Shown here one piece after another: positions 24,826 to 36,740 of a stretch of DNA of 64,000 nucleotides (position 1 is the stretch's first letter; each line of letters opens with the position of its first letter). The notes below the pieces were generated by a model. That model was given only the letters and a program-made list of their open reading frames with translations, was not told the origin of the DNA and made no database searches. The translations under genes and the position numbers were made by a program. The stretch comes from Irpex lacteus (taxonomy: Eukaryota; Basidiomycota; Agaricomycetes; Polyporales; Irpicaceae): positions 1 through 64,000 of the forward strand of contig MQVO02000071.1 in the NCBI GenBank assembly GCA_001986395.2, read 5' to 3'.

Positions 24826-27629
24826 ATGACGCAGAGAATACGAGAGGGCGAGGGCATCTTACGCTACATTCCCAAGCCTGGAGAAGTCATGTGAGTACGC
24901 GGTCGGGTGATCAGGTCGTCTTCTTGCTATTCACGCTCGTCTATCCAGTCTCCCAAAGAAGGGCGAGCGCAATATCCTCATCACATCCGCCCTTCCGTAC
25001 TGTAACAATGTGCCTCATCTCGGTGCGGCTACTCGACTCCATAGTGTCAGCAGCGTATTTATAGGTGTTCATCTCAGGAAACATTATTGGGAGTACTTTG
25101 AGCGCGGATGTCTTTGCTAGGTATGTCTTGTGCACATTCGTAACAATCTGCATGCTGAACTGTCGCATATAGATACAACCGTATGTCTTCTGCTCATCAA
25201 TCAGCGGCTCTGGACGCTTAGAGCGCATCAGGCACTCGCAATTATAGAACGCTTTACGTCTGCGGCACCGACGAATATGGCACCGCAACCGAAACCCAGG
25301 CACTTAAGGAGGGGCTAACACCTCGAGCTCTATGTGACAAGTATAACGCACTGCATGTGGAAACGTATAACTGGTTCCAACTTTCGTAAGCAGTATCATT
25401 ACGTCTAACCCGTCTTATGCTGAAGCGTTCTGTAGGTTTGACTATTTCGGCCGCACATCGACTCCGGCCCACACCGAGTCAGTTACTTGCGAATGTGAAC
25501 ACCCACCTAGTTCTGATATATTTGTTTTTGTGCAGGATCTGCCAGGAAGTTTATTCGAATATTGGAAAGAACGGCTACCTTATCAAACAGTCTAAAGAGC
25601 AGACGTATTGTACAGGATGCGAAAAGTTGGTGGCAGTCACGCCTGTCTGCAACACTTATATTGATGTTCAGTTAGGTTCTTGGCGGATCGTTTTGTAGAA
25701 GGAACTTGCCCACACTGCGGTTCCGATGTGAGTTTACAGCCCCTCGAAACGACCTTCGTACTGACGATAAATCCCAGGATGCACGAGGCGACCAATGCGA
25801 CCTTTGTGGAAAGACGATAGATGCTATCGAGCTCATCAATCCAAGATGTCTTATCAGCAAAACACACAAGGTCGTTCCCCGAGAAACAGTCCACACTTAC
25901 ATCGCACTTGATAAGGTCCAGTCGAAGACGGAAGAGTGGATCAAGGAATCGTACAAGAAAGGGCATTGGTCACCCAACTCCGTCATCAATGCAGATGGCG
26001 AACTCATTGACTCTCGCTTGAAGGGTGGTCTACGTCCCAGTCCGCTAACGCGAGATTTGACATGGGGTGTTCCTGTGCCGGTGAAAGACTCTGATGAAGA
26101 TCAGAGTATGAAGGGGAAGGTACTTTGTGAGTATATTTCTCCCTTCCGAATACTGTTCTCGATGATCTGACATGAGTATACAGACGTTTGGGTAAGTAGC
26201 AGAAGGGTTATCCGCGCATGATCACACGCTCAACAGGCTCTAGTTCGATGCGCCTCTGGGATATCCAAGTATCACAGCGAACTACACTCCAGAGTGGAAG
26301 CAGTGGTGGTTCGACAATGATAACGTCCGCCTTTTCCAGTTCATGGGCAAAGACAACGTCTACTTCCATACTATCTTCTTCCCCTCCATGGAACTCGCTG
26401 ATGGCCGCCCATGGACAATGCTTCATCATCTTTCCACTACAGGTATACCTGAGTTACCTGAGAATACCACCTCATAGCTAACGAAGATCTGTAGAGTATC
26501 TCAACTACGAGGGTGGCAAGTTCTCGAAGAGCCATAACCGTGGTGTATTCGGGCCCGCCGCTAAGGAGACTGGCATTCCCGCATCTGTCTGGAGGTATTA
26601 CTTGATCTCGACCAGGCCTGAGACCGCAGATGCCATGTTCTCGTGGGCGGATTGTGTAAGTATCTTGTCAATTACCTATGAGTGTATCTAACTTGTGCAC
26701 AGATCGCAGCAAACAACAACATCCTGCTCAACAAGTACGTGCTATGCTCAGATCTTCATATACTCAGTTTCTGACGCATGCGTTTTAGCTTCGGTAACTT
26801 TATCAACCGAGCGCTGAAGTTTGTTTCTGCTGTCTACGAAAGCACAGTTCCTGAGAGCGATGACGCTCCTGGACCATACTCTCCCGAAGATTCAGTGGAC
26901 TCTGACTTCATCACCGAGGTCAACAAGCTTTTAAAGGAGTACAACGATCACATGGAATACTCGAAGCTGCGCTCTGGCATCCAGATCGTCATGGCCCTTT
27001 CCGCTCGCGGAAACAACTACCTCCAGTCTGCTGGCCTGAACAAGGCCCTGCTCGCTTCTGATCCCAAACGTTGCGCACAAGTCGTGTCTCGCGCCGTCAA
27101 CCTCATCTACGTCCTCTCCGCTGTCGTACACCCATTCATGCCCGAGACTTCCGATTCTATCCTCGAACAGCTCAACGCCCCTGCCCGTACCGTCCCCGAC
27201 GTCTTCAGCAACGATATCCTTGCCGGGCACCAGATCGGCAAGCCCGAGCATTTGTTCAAGCGAATCGACGAGAAGATGGCTGACGTATGGAGAGAGAAGT
27301 TCGGTGGGAAGAAGCCTGAGGCGGAGGGTGCTGCGCCCAGCCCTGACGCAACACACGTCGTACCTGGTATGTCGAAGCGCAAGGCGGCTGCACTGAAGAA
27401 AGCAGCGGACAAAGCTGCTGCCGCCGAGGCTGCTGGTGCCAATGCTGGACCGAAGAGTGCTGAGGTGCTTGCGTGGGAGCAGAAGGTGGCTGATCAGGGA
27501 CAGGTTGTGAGGGAGCTGAAGGGGAAGCCGAAGAGTGAGGAGGTTGACCAGGAGATTGCGGCTGCGGTCGAGGAGTTGAAGAAGCTGAAGCTCGAGTTGT
27601 CTGATTTGCAGAAGCAGCAGACGGAGTAG
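24826..27629 (+). CDS. MES1: Cytosolic methionyl-tRNA synthetase
   Basis: Fourteen exons: 24826-24890, 24949-25022, 25078-25120, 25173-25180, 25232-25385, 25436-25477, 25536-25625, 25676-25727, 25778-26126, 26184-26191, 26244-26442, 26495-26655, 26703-26734, 26789-27629, giving 705 aa. It charges tRNA-Met for initiation and elongation. The class I signature reads [11 protein letters not shown] (HIGH-type), and the KMSKS-type loop is KFSKS (about residue 370). Also present are [15 protein letters not shown], the zinc-binding knuckles CTGCEK/CPHCG and CDLCGK, and YVWFDAP. The C-terminal region after about 610 is Ala/Lys-rich and ends in a WHEP-like helical hairpin ([17 protein letters not shown] ... 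[13 protein letters not shown]), used for tRNA binding. Two exons are only 8 nt. It lacks the N-terminal GST-like extension of some MetRSs; the start fits the short form. Confidence 0.94.
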
Positions 27630-28114
27630 GCTGTTAGTTGACGGGGAGCAGACAAGATGAGAAAAATAAGTGTAGAATATTCAATGCTGTAGTATTATTA
27701 CTGGGGAAGTTGACGAGGTAGCGAGCTACGTGCTAAGTAGGGATGCAGTCGTGCTCCTGAGCACCAGCGTATATCGAGCCTCGTACTAGTAGCTGGTACA
27801 GTATCTTAGATCTCGCTGCTTACATAAATCCTTCCCGTTGTCTCCTGCGGTCTCACGGTATCATGCATCATGACTCGTACCTCCATCGCCGAGGTACACT
27901 TCCAGGGTTGGGTAGTGATACTGGTCAGTAAACTTGATGAATATTCTCTAGGGAAGAAGCTGATCTCTATGTCTAGAATTGAACTGCTGATAACAGCTAC
28001 GTCCCCATCCCATCACGTACGGTAGAAGAAACGCATCCATAAGGAAAGCGGTGTACCATCTCGTATCATTTCTGCCTTGTTATATGCCCGGTCACCACTT
28101 CTCCCATGATCTAG
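27630..28114. other. Spacer downstream of MES1
   Basis: Contains the MES1 3' UTR and non-coding sequence. The right edge may hold further decayed parts of the PLP-enzyme fragment that follows, but I cannot align them. Confidence 0.35.
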
Positions 28115-28297
28115 ATCACCGAGCTGGAGTTGAGTGACCAACGACTAGTGAATGAGCATCGTATCGTATCCTATGCTTCGTCCGACCCCCGCCTCATTCA
28201 GCTCGGTATTGGAGTGGAGGACGTGGAAGATCTCAAGGATGACCTCAAACAGGCACTTCAAGCTGTGGTGAAAGTTGTAGAAAGGTTGAGTGCATAA
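28115..28297 (+). pseudogene. C-terminal remnant of a Cys/Met-metabolism PLP enzyme
   Basis: A 60-codon frame preceded by an in-frame TAG reads ...SSDPRLIQLGIGVEDVEDLKDDL KQALQAVV... and ends in TAA. The block LIQLGIGVEDVEDL followed by an amphipathic KDDLKQAL helix matches the C-terminal signature of cystathionine gamma/beta-lyase and O-acetylhomoserine sulfhydrylase enzymes (typically LIRLSVGIEDVEDL). No active-site lysine region or other part of the enzyme is seen upstream. It is therefore read as a fragment; the exact subfamily cannot be told. Confidence 0.45.
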
Positions 28298-29356
28298 GGC
28301 GCTGCCTCCGGCGATGTATCCCAGTTTGTCAGCTTTGCAGGTAAGTTGAAATCCATCGCTTGCTGCATGAGCAATCGTGGCTACTAACCAATGCTCCTGG
28401 CAGGGTATTTCTCTTCTCATTCAGTGAAACTAGATTCTATGTATGGCTTCAACGGGCACTGAATACGGCTTGGCACTGACTTGATTCAACATTTGGAAAC
28501 GACTGTGCAGTCGACCCCGATGACAACAGGCGAGGCGTTTTATACGATGTTAATCACCCCGCAGTACGTTGTAATGCCCATGTTCTGTGCCTTCCATGTA
28601 TTCACAGATTACATAAAAGCTATGATATCGACGACGTATATGCGCGTCAATTACGAACGTGAGCGGCTTTGTATGCATTTGTCGGTCTCCACTCACCGTC
28701 AGCCCTTCACGGTTTGCAGGTTTACGATATTGTCGGATATCGCGGCTATGCTGTACAGCTACTTCCTTATGCGTTACAAAGCATTAATACAGAGTGCAAG
28801 ATACGAGCTCGGGCAGGAACTGCCCTGTGGGATTTCCTCGTGGCAGTGCGGCGGCCATGCACTTTCCTTGCACTCAACTTCTTTCACCGGCAGCGCTCGG
28901 ATATACGACCCAAGCCGTTCTACTGAGGATATCACCGTACGTCTGTTCTAGACACTTGCAACAGTACTGGTCAAAGCTGAACATTTGCATATAGGAAACC
29001 TTCATAAATTATGATACTTATAACAACCGAAGCAACTCAAAATATTCTGCAACCAGGCCACACGCAAGCTTACAACCTAGTGTAATAGCGGTGGTCTACA
29101 TGGCATACCTTCTTCATGCCACAGGGGAGGTACCTCTTCGATGCTTGTTGTCATAGAAGTGCCGAAGTCGCTCATGCCTCTCCGAGGGCTCTCATACGGT
29201 CGATATCGGCCATGAAACTGATCTGGACATGCTGCGGTGGACAGACATGGCTATTCAATGGTAACTCGTTTCAGCATAATCGGAGCCGTCTAAGCGGTTT
29301 GCATGTTGTACGGTCACGCAGAATACACGCCCGGCTTCGGCTACTGTACTACGGGA
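28298..29356. other. Gene-poor stretch between PLP remnant and secreted-protein gene
   Basis: Several short open frames (for example 28669-28926, containing DIVGYRGYAVQLLPYALQ) have coding-like composition but no recognisable domain or consistent splicing. Possibly decayed coding sequence; nothing firm. Confidence 0.35.
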
Positions 29357-29362
29357 TATAAA
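29357..29362 (+). promoter_or_regulatory. TATA box of secreted-protein gene
   Basis: TATAAA 93 bp upstream of the ATG at 29450, in a leader otherwise rich in C/T just before the start. Position fits a fungal core promoter. Confidence 0.5.
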
Positions 29363-29449
29363 GAGCACGACTAAGCCCTGCAATTTCTCCAGTCGATCTC
29401 AGCCTGAGCACACCTTCTCAGTACTTGAATTATTCAGCAATCTTCCAGA

Positions 29450-30475
29450 ATGTTCTCTCAACTCACTGCATTTTGCGTTATCGTTGCTGCCACCAACGTC
29501 GGTGTGCTCGGAAGCCCCGTCTCGGTAGGAACAAACTATCTCACTCTATGTGTCTGTTTCCTGACCGAGCTTTCACTCTAGGGAACGACCGTTGCCGCCG
29601 GTTCTGGCTCAGTAGACTTCACGTCATCAGTTACTGTGCCTCTTACCTATGTCTCGTCCTCCGACGTCACTATAACCGCTTCCAGCGTCGCATCCTCGAC
29701 TCCTGGAAACGACTCTTCGGTCTATCCCGTGTTCCCTACTACAGTAGCGTCTGGGGCCCATAGCAGTAACGGGACTATCATCCCGTCTATCATTGGCTAC
29801 TCAAATGCTATTCCAACCACGGGAGGTGTCGCGTCATCGACCCCTGCTGCATGTGCCGCTTCTAGCGTGGCATCTTCGGTTCCTGTAATCAACTCTTCGG
29901 TCTACTCCGTGTTCAGTAACGGGACCGGCATCCTGTCTATCATTGGCTACTCAAACGCTATTCCAAGCACGGCGGGAGGCGTCGCGTCATCGACCCCTGT
30001 TGCATGTGGTTGTCCGACGCAAGTTACATCTTCGTTTCACCATCACGCAACTGGCCACCCGGAATCTACAGCTTCACGAGTCCCCGGAAACTTCTCCTCA
30101 ATCAATACCAGTCCTTCAATCGTTTACAGTGTTTTCCCATCGAGCGCCCCCACAACCATTGCCTCTGTCTGCGAATGTGCGCCGTACTCGGTCCCTGCCG
30201 TTCAGACTAGCGGTGTTGGATCGTGCGGCAGTCCAGTCACCGTCACGTCCCCGTATACTGTCACGGTGACTGTGACTGCCAGTAGGCACGCGACTGATAC
30301 TGCGGGATCCGTAACCGGTACGGTCGTAAGCGCAACTAGTGGAGCTGCCACTGGAACTGGTGTAGCAAGCGGCACTGTGTACTCAAGCGTTATTGTCACT
30401 GGTACATTTGAGTCCTCTCCCACTGGCACATTTGCTGCCTCAGGCTCTACTCCAGAACCTTCGGAAGCCATCTAG
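29450..30475 (+). CDS. Ser/Thr-rich secreted protein with internal repeat
   Basis: Two exons (29450-29524, 29582-30475) give 322 aa. Exon 1 is exactly 25 codons and encodes a signal peptide, MFSQLTAFCVIVAATNVGVLG. The mature chain is dominated by Ser, Thr, Ala, Val and Gly with scattered N-x-S/T sites, as in heavily O-glycosylated cell-wall or extracellular proteins. A unit of roughly 60 residues is repeated twice: SSVASSTPGNDSSVYPVF and IIGYSNAIPTTGGVASSTP, then SSVASSVPVINSSVYSVF and IIGYSNAIPSTAGGVASSTP. A central Cys-containing part (ACGCPTQ, CECAPYSVP, GSCGSPVTV) could be cross-linked. No strong GPI tail is seen: the C terminus ends SGSTPEPSEAI. Function unknown; a structural or surface role is inferred. 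Confidence 0.8.
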
Positions 30476-30984
30476 TAAGCTATATACAAGGGTCAAGGTG
30501 AATACATCCTCGTTGAATTATTGTGTAACCAGTACTGAATATCCCATATATCACAGGTCAGATCCAGCCAATAGAATTTCTAGATTTCTATAGGTCAAGG
30601 ATTTATGTTCATTCTCATTGCGGCTTCTCGTATTCAGTCTTCGTTTATTGGCTCAAAACTCTAAATACTTGATATCATGGACTTCGAATTTCGGACTTTG
30701 TTGCACAGTATGTACACGTCTATTCCAAGTAGCAGTACGTACACTGTGTATTCAGTGACTCAGGTCGTATAATACTGTTCTCAGATCCTCTCTGCACATG
30801 ATACATGGCCAGTCACGGTTAAAGTGGGTTCCGAGGATGTAGTGCAAGACGGTGAAGCCTTCAATGGCTTTTGGTATTAGAAAGTGTGTAGTGAGAACAT
30901 GAAGCTTCAATGAGAAGATTGCATATTGATTTCGCATAAATTAGACGGCTCACATAGATATTAGACCTGAATTAGGCACTTAGT
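30476..30984. other. Spacer left of inverted-repeat element
   Basis: AT-rich; holds the 3' flank of the secreted-protein gene. No supported feature. Confidence 0.35.
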
Positions 30985-31510
30985 AGGCCCCGTTCGATGA
31001 CACCGCTATGGTCCCGCTACACTACGTTATCGCACCTAAAAAGGCTAGAAGTCAGTACCATTTTGTTATCAACTGTTATACTCTGTTAAAGCGTTGTTGG
31101 ACTTATCCTCTAATTTACTCCGTAAGTCACCTCCCGTCACGGCTGCATACACTCTGTTTGCTTCCATTGGCTCCTAGTCGTGACATATTGTGACTTAAGC
31201 TGACTAACCATCCAAGGAGTTAACATAACGGAAAATAACATAACATAGCGGGATCTAGCGGTGTCGTCGAACGGGGCCTAAAAGTCAGTATCATTTTGTT
31301 ATCATCTGTTATACTCTGTTACAGAGCTGTTGGACTTATCCTCTAATTTACTCCGTAAGTCACCTCCCGTCACGTCTGCATACACTATTTGCTTCCATTG
31401 GCTCGTCCTCGTGACATATCGTGAATTGAGCTGACTAACCATCAAAGCAGGTAACATAACGGAAGATAACATAACATAGCGGGTAATAGCGGCGTCGTCG
31501 AACGGGGCCT
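30985..31510. mobile_element. GGCCCC-ended inverted-repeat (MITE-like) element with duplicated core
   Basis: The left end AGGCCCCGTTCGATGACA (30985 on) is the complement of the right end TCGTCGAACGGGGCCT (to 31510), and pairing continues inward for about 25 bp with few mismatches. The same right end occurs a second time at about 31254-31279. The core beginning near 31048 (gtcagtaccattttgttatc) is repeated from 31280 (gtcagtatcattttgttatc), each about 231 bp. The structure is thus left end, core, right end, core, right end. It has no reading frame of note. A target-site duplication could not be recognised at the outer ends, so superfamily is open. Confidence 0.72.
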
Positions 31511-32843
31511 CATGAAGTACCAATACATAATAGACCTTGAAACTGAAACTGAATTCGGGTTAATCCACATTGCCATTTATAGCCACCGCTCTGATTGGCC
31601 AAATATGTACAAGCACTCAGAAATGGAAAATATGAAATGAGATTGATCCGCGTCGAGCGGTGACGCGTCACGCCACGACAGAAAGCAATAAGACGTGGCC
31701 GAGGTCCCCGCTCCCTCTTCTACATGCCGTTGATAAACTAGCCTGAGGTGCGCATACGCAGCATATCCACCAATCCTACATACCAACACCAACGTATACT
31801 TATGTGTGGTGCCTATCTGGACTGACGGTCCGATCGCAAAGAACTTGACCCACTGCCGCTGGAATCCTACTTAACGGATTGCCTTCTGCTGGTAGCGGCG
31901 TTGGATATATCACAACCGCCCGCGAGTGATTAACGACCGTGATCTTCAACTTATTTGCGTGGTTGAAGGTACTGTCCCACTATATTACTTATGTCATTTT
32001 GGCTAACACCCAAACTCGGAGCATTAAAGTCGAAGAGAAGAAACGATGTCATCTCTCGCAATCCATCGTACGTTATGGACGGGCCGTAGTATCACTATCT
32101 GGCGTGGTCACCCGGCATTTCAATTCATTCCAATCGGTGATGTCTCGGTTTCGTTAAGCTAGGTTGTTGCACGTTGAAGGTTCCCGCAGACCTGGTGCCG
32201 CCTGTCCGTATTACATCTGGCATACTACTGTGCGCAAGCTCTACGAAGCCGTTTTGAGTCATTTTTGTCTTGGCAAGATTTACCTGCCAGAGGTTCAGCA
32301 GTGAAGCGTAGGCTAGTCCAGTCCTCTGACTTCGATGACGACATAGGAACATGCGGCATCTTGTCAGCCCCATTCCTAAAAGTGAGCCTTGATACTAGAC
32401 TTCTACTGCAATTATCTATTAACTCACAGTTATAGGACCTATGTCTGAGCATAAACCGAATGATGAGCACCTTCCTCATACGGGCGCACAGCGCTTGCCA
32501 CGCCTCCCTCTTCTCGTGAGGCGCCATTCAGTTTTGGTCCCACATGAAGTACCATCCCCCCTCCATGAATCTCAGGCGGCGTTGTAATGTCCGTTATATA
32601 CGTTTCGGCATATGGCACCGGCTTGAGCATACCGCGTTTCTGCTGCGTACGTTCTACTGGGCTGGGAGTTACCGATACGAACCGCTGGCTGGGCTGACAG
32701 ACTCGGATGCGGCTGGCGATGGATAGTCAATAAACATTTGTTTCTCCAGTCGTAACCTAGACCACATACATATACGTATCGACGACAGTTCTCCTGCCTT
32801 CTTCTCTTCCTCTGTTCACAGTGGCACTATAATCTCCACCGTC
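31511..32843. other. Gene-poor stretch
   Basis: About 1.3 kb without a supported gene. Several 60-100 codon frames on both strands have no domain and no matching splice sites. The right end is the promoter of the next gene, with a C/T-rich leader (32790-32840). Confidence 0.35.
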
Positions 32844-33542
32844 ATGCTCACTCAATTAGCCCTACTCTGTGCCATCGCTGGAGCTCTGACCAGGACCAGT
32901 TTTGCGGCTGCATTCGCGGTCAGTAACACCTGCACACATATTTCTACAATTCTCCTAACATGCCCTTGACTCTAGGATGACAACAGCCTGCCCATCCAGG
33001 CTTCAAGCTCTGCCTCTGCCCCTACCGCCAAGCTCATCTCACCCATCACATCACCAACCGACGCCTCCGGCTTGCTCCATGAGCGGCTTACGTGCTCCTC
33101 ATACCTCTACGTGGTCCTTCCTACCAATGTAACGACCTCCTTAGATGCGACGTCTACCGCACAGTTTCCCTTCAAAGCCGATATCGTCACCGAAGAAGCT
33201 CGGGCCTCTGCCAGCCACTGGGAATGGATTCGTGTCGAACCTTGCAGCGTAGGAATACCTGAAGAGCACTACTTACTACTTCCATCGCCCACTCGCTGCA
33301 CACCGTCTGACCTCGGTGCACAACCTCCCAGCTTCCGTCGCTGTCGCGATATACCATTTGGGTATGCCATGGCTTCGGGATCAATCCATATTGCAGCTCG
33401 ATCTAACAAGCTGCCGCGTTCTCCTTCACAGTACCTCCAATTGACGGACCCGCTTCATACTTGTATGTCTCGTTGTTTGGGCCAGGGTAACAGGTACGTC
33501 GCTGATTTAAGCCTGCGTGTGGCGCCTGGACGACTCGGCTGA
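32844..33542 (+). CDS. Putative secreted protein
   Basis: Exon 1 (32844-32918, exactly 25 codons) encodes a signal peptide, MLTQLALLCAIAGALTRTSF. Exon 2 starts at 32976 in frame and can be read to a TGA at 33540-33542 for a total of 213 aa. The mature part contains a Ser/Ala/Pro-rich lead and LTCSSYLYVVLPTNVTTS. The 3' half is uncertain. Introns are possible at 33250 (gtagga to cctcccag) and 33361 (gtatgc to ccttcacag); splicing these would give a tail with VPPIDGPASYLYVSLFGPG, which reads more protein-like. It has the same signal-exon design as the secreted gene 3.4 kb upstream. No family recognised. Confidence 0.45.
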
Positions 33543-34437
33543 CACCGTCTTCTTAATCGTGGGAACTAGCATGTCACTTTGCTATACTAGTAGAGCACCG
33601 CTGCCACTTAACACGCCGCCAAAACCGCAGATACGGAACATGATGATAGGATATCGTATATTAGCCCAATTTTGACGTTGTATCAGCAAGGAGTGGTCTA
33701 CAGTACAGACCTAAGTTTACCAACTGGGCGCGACAAGACTAACATGAACTTAAACACCCTCACTCGTGCTGGAATTCTCAAGTATGGCTTCTAGAGGTAC
33801 TTTCGACTGCCACTGGTCGACATGACTATAGGATATGTCTCCAAACTTCCCAGATCAGACTTTGTGACAACTTCGACTGATATCCGTGATAGCAGGTGCA
33901 ACGCACAGCGCAAGTGCCACCGCGCATGTTGAAATATTTAACCTCTTCTAGTACCTATGAGCGAGCCCGTCAGTCACCGTGGTGGGTGCTATCTCAGGCT
34001 ACAGGCTCAGTCGGGTTTGACGGGCCTGAGCCTGTGTTCTCCAGTGCGATCATAGCGGCTCCATGGAAATGTACCTTCCGACTGCCATTTTTGCGCACAA
34101 GTTCACCCAGGGACTTTGTAGCTAACGACTCTAACTCCATACTTATTGCTCGTGACTGTGACATGACCGTCTTTACACAACCTCCCATACCGGGAAGTAC
34201 GCTCCCACGATGGAAGCGAAAACATGCGCAAATACGCCAGTACCGAGATCGGGGCGCTAGCACTTTGATCTAGCCTCAGGCTGTTCCACCGTAACGCAAA
34301 CGTCCTGTATGTCTTTAAATCATTTTCCATTTGATACATTCTGATTCAACTACTTGCTACAGACTTACACATGTCTCAACTGTCGCAGAGCTTCATTGTG
34401 CGTCCTCAGGCAACCTATTGCTAGTACTGCCGCATAT
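33543..34437. other. Spacer
   Basis: About 900 bp. A 125-codon frame at 33896-34273 has no recognisable domain and no splice partners. Otherwise nothing. Confidence 0.35.
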
Positions 34438-35784
34438 ATGCTCACGACATCGCAGATCAAGCGCAAACGTCGACGTTCGTGCCATACCACTTCATCCAGC
34501 TCTTCACCTCCTCGACATGAGCCTAGCAATGCTAGCATATCTAAACGCAGCTACAATACTCGGTCTCAGACTCGAAAGCGGGGCTTGGACCATAGCACTC
34601 CAGAAAAGCCGGTAACGGTGGAAGACTTTCTGCAGTGGTCGGCTTCTACTCCTACTAGTAAAGACAAGAAAAAGCGCCATTATGTTGACATCAATATCTC
34701 TACGCCTTCTCGCAAGCCTCATCCTCATGCTGGCTTTGTAGAAAGGCAAGAAGTCACCTCGGCGTCCTCTGGTAAAGAAATGCCTCAGACGACGACGTCA
34801 ACGGAGGGTATCTCTAGTTCTAGTCCTCTTCCTCGTCAGAAATCTGGAACTCTCTCGGAACGCATGCTACGCGCGGCCGCTCTCTCTCATGTCCAGTTGG
34901 ATTCTGTTGCTGGTCTTGCGCATATAGTCGACCCAGAAAGACCAACTTTGAAATTTGAAGCTGTACCTTCATCTACACTGGAATCTGGACTAAAACAACC
35001 GGCCAAGAAGAAATGGCGGCGAAGGGACCCCCGACGATTTCCAGATATCCTTCCCGAGGACTTCGCTCCTTTCTCAACTGCTACTACTGCACGATCTGTA
35101 CCTCGCAAATCTCTTGACCACTGGAGACCAGGTTTGCTCCCCGCCTTACCGATGAACGAGTCTCCAATCAACAAACGCAAGAAGACAGTGGCTTTACGAG
35201 ACAGTCCCGGACCTCCGTCACTATCGTTCGTACCCATCGAACCGTGGAGCAGGACATCTGGTCCTTCTGGGTAAAATCACTGCTTTTGGCTGCATACTTA
35301 TGTTAACGAAACGCCGCACAGGCAAAAGCAGCGCGAGATATTTCTTCGTAGGCTCTCACAACCTCGGCCCACCTACCCGAGGAGTAGTCTAGCATCAACT
35401 CCAGCCGCTGGGCAGCGTATCCTAGCATGTGACAGTGATCCTCCAAGCAAGCAGCATGACGACAGCCCTCCCTTCCCGTCTATTCGCAGCAGTGCTCTTC
35501 TGAACTCTCAACCTGTCTGCACCGTATTGCCCACAAATCACCTCAAGCTCTCGAAATCTGGGTCGTTAACACAAAAACCACTCAAACCCTTCGACTCTCT
35601 TCTGGACGGCCTCATGGAGACAGCCCGTCATGCAACGGCGGTCGAGAAGTCGAATTCTCGAAAAGCAGACCTTCCCGCCAAGTCTTTGTCTTCCGTGACT
35701 GCGGCTGATTGCGCTCGGAGGTCGAAGTACTTCAGAACATCACCAATATCAAGAGCACCTTCCAAAAGACCAAGTCGCGAGTAA
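34438..35784 (+). CDS. Basic, Ser-rich protein of unknown function (probably nuclear)
   Basis: Two exons (34438-35270, 35322-35784) sum to 432 codons (431 aa). It is Lys/Arg/Ser/Pro-rich throughout, with basic clusters that could be nuclear localisation signals (IKRKRRRS near the start, PAKKKWRRRDPRRFPD, NKRKKTV). Repeated SP/TP motifs look like kinase sites. Short conserved-looking islands are KRHYVDINISTPSRKPHPHA, TLSERMLRAAALSHVQL, FVPIEPW, QREIFLRRLSQPRP and FDSLLDGLMETAR. Two RxxL sequences would fit destruction boxes, but that is weak evidence. I do not recognise a family. The intron is confirmed only by frame continuity. The ATG at 34438 is the first in frame. Confidence 0.65.
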
Positions 35785-36092
35785 ATTTGCCCATGTATTT
35801 GTTTCATACTTCTGGCACTCATGGTGATTGGTATCTTCTGGCTTCGGTTTTGTTGTGGTACGGATTGGAAATGCTTGTAACTGTAATCATACCCGACGTT
35901 CAAAGAATAAGAGACTTCGTAATGCATGATATAATACAACGACCGCATGGGGATGGTAGAAGTGTGGTCAATGCTCCCACAGAGTGATTATTGGTCCAAC
36001 CAAGCAATTGACCTGCAAGTATAGTAATCCGATCCAGTATGTGGCCCTTCTCGGTACGACGAGGCTATTGCACAAATGCATATTATCTACGG
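35785..36092. other. Convergent spacer
   Basis: 3' flanks of the basic Ser-rich gene (+) and the small membrane protein gene (-). Nothing else seen. Confidence 0.35.
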
Positions 36093-36540
36093 TCATCGAA
36101 GGGCGTCCGACGGTAGTTGCAGCTCCTTTCTGACTAAATTTACGTCAATGTTAGCCGAAATGAACGATACACACAGATATACACGCACTCTTCTCAAGGT
36201 CTATTTCGTCCCACTTGTCAGAGGCCGCCTTCGCCTCCTCAGTCTTGTTGGCCGGCCTGCCCAGCAACATCTCTTGCCAACCAATTTCGTGCTCTGGTTC
36301 AACGCCGCGAGCGACAGCGCTGACTGAGCCAGGCTCCATGGCCAACCTCTTCAGCACATCAAAGTCTGTCTGGTCCACCTGCTGTCCAGCACGTAGCCGT
36401 CGCACGGTGTCTTCGAGCAACCCTATCCTTGTGGTGTAATGTCTTCGTTGCTCTTCTGATTCACGTTTGTGCCAGAGATAATGAATGCTTATTGAAGTGA
36501 TCGCCAGAGAATAGAGGACATGTTGGAGGTATGGTGGCAT
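36093..36540 (-). CDS. Small single-pass membrane protein with coiled coil, unknown function
   Basis: Two exons (36540-36189, 36133-36093) sum to 131 codons (130 aa). Near the N terminus is a hydrophobic helix, YLQHVLYSLAITSISIHYLW, followed by a basic/charged coil (HKRESEEQRRHYTTRIGLLE). A soluble tail includes DFDVLKRLAMEPGS and IGWQEMLLGR. The spliced second exon adds IRKELQLPSDALR. An upstream in-frame ATG at 36606 would add 22 residues; the shorter start places the helix at the very N terminus, as in mitochondrial outer-membrane or ER tail proteins. No family recognised. It is divergent from the metacaspase gene, with about 200 bp between starts. Confidence 0.62.
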
Positions 36541-36740
36541 GGTAGCAGGAGCAGGCAATGCATTGCACTGGAAAAGCTGCGTACAGGCCGATCTTGCCGG
36601 CGGCATTCCAGCGTTTAAGTCCTTATATCACAGTCGACCATCTTAGAACGCACCTTGACTCTCTCCCACCTCCACCAGCATCCGACTCAAAGACTATCTA
36701 CGACAAGATTGTAACTTATAACTGAAGTTATACGGGAGTG

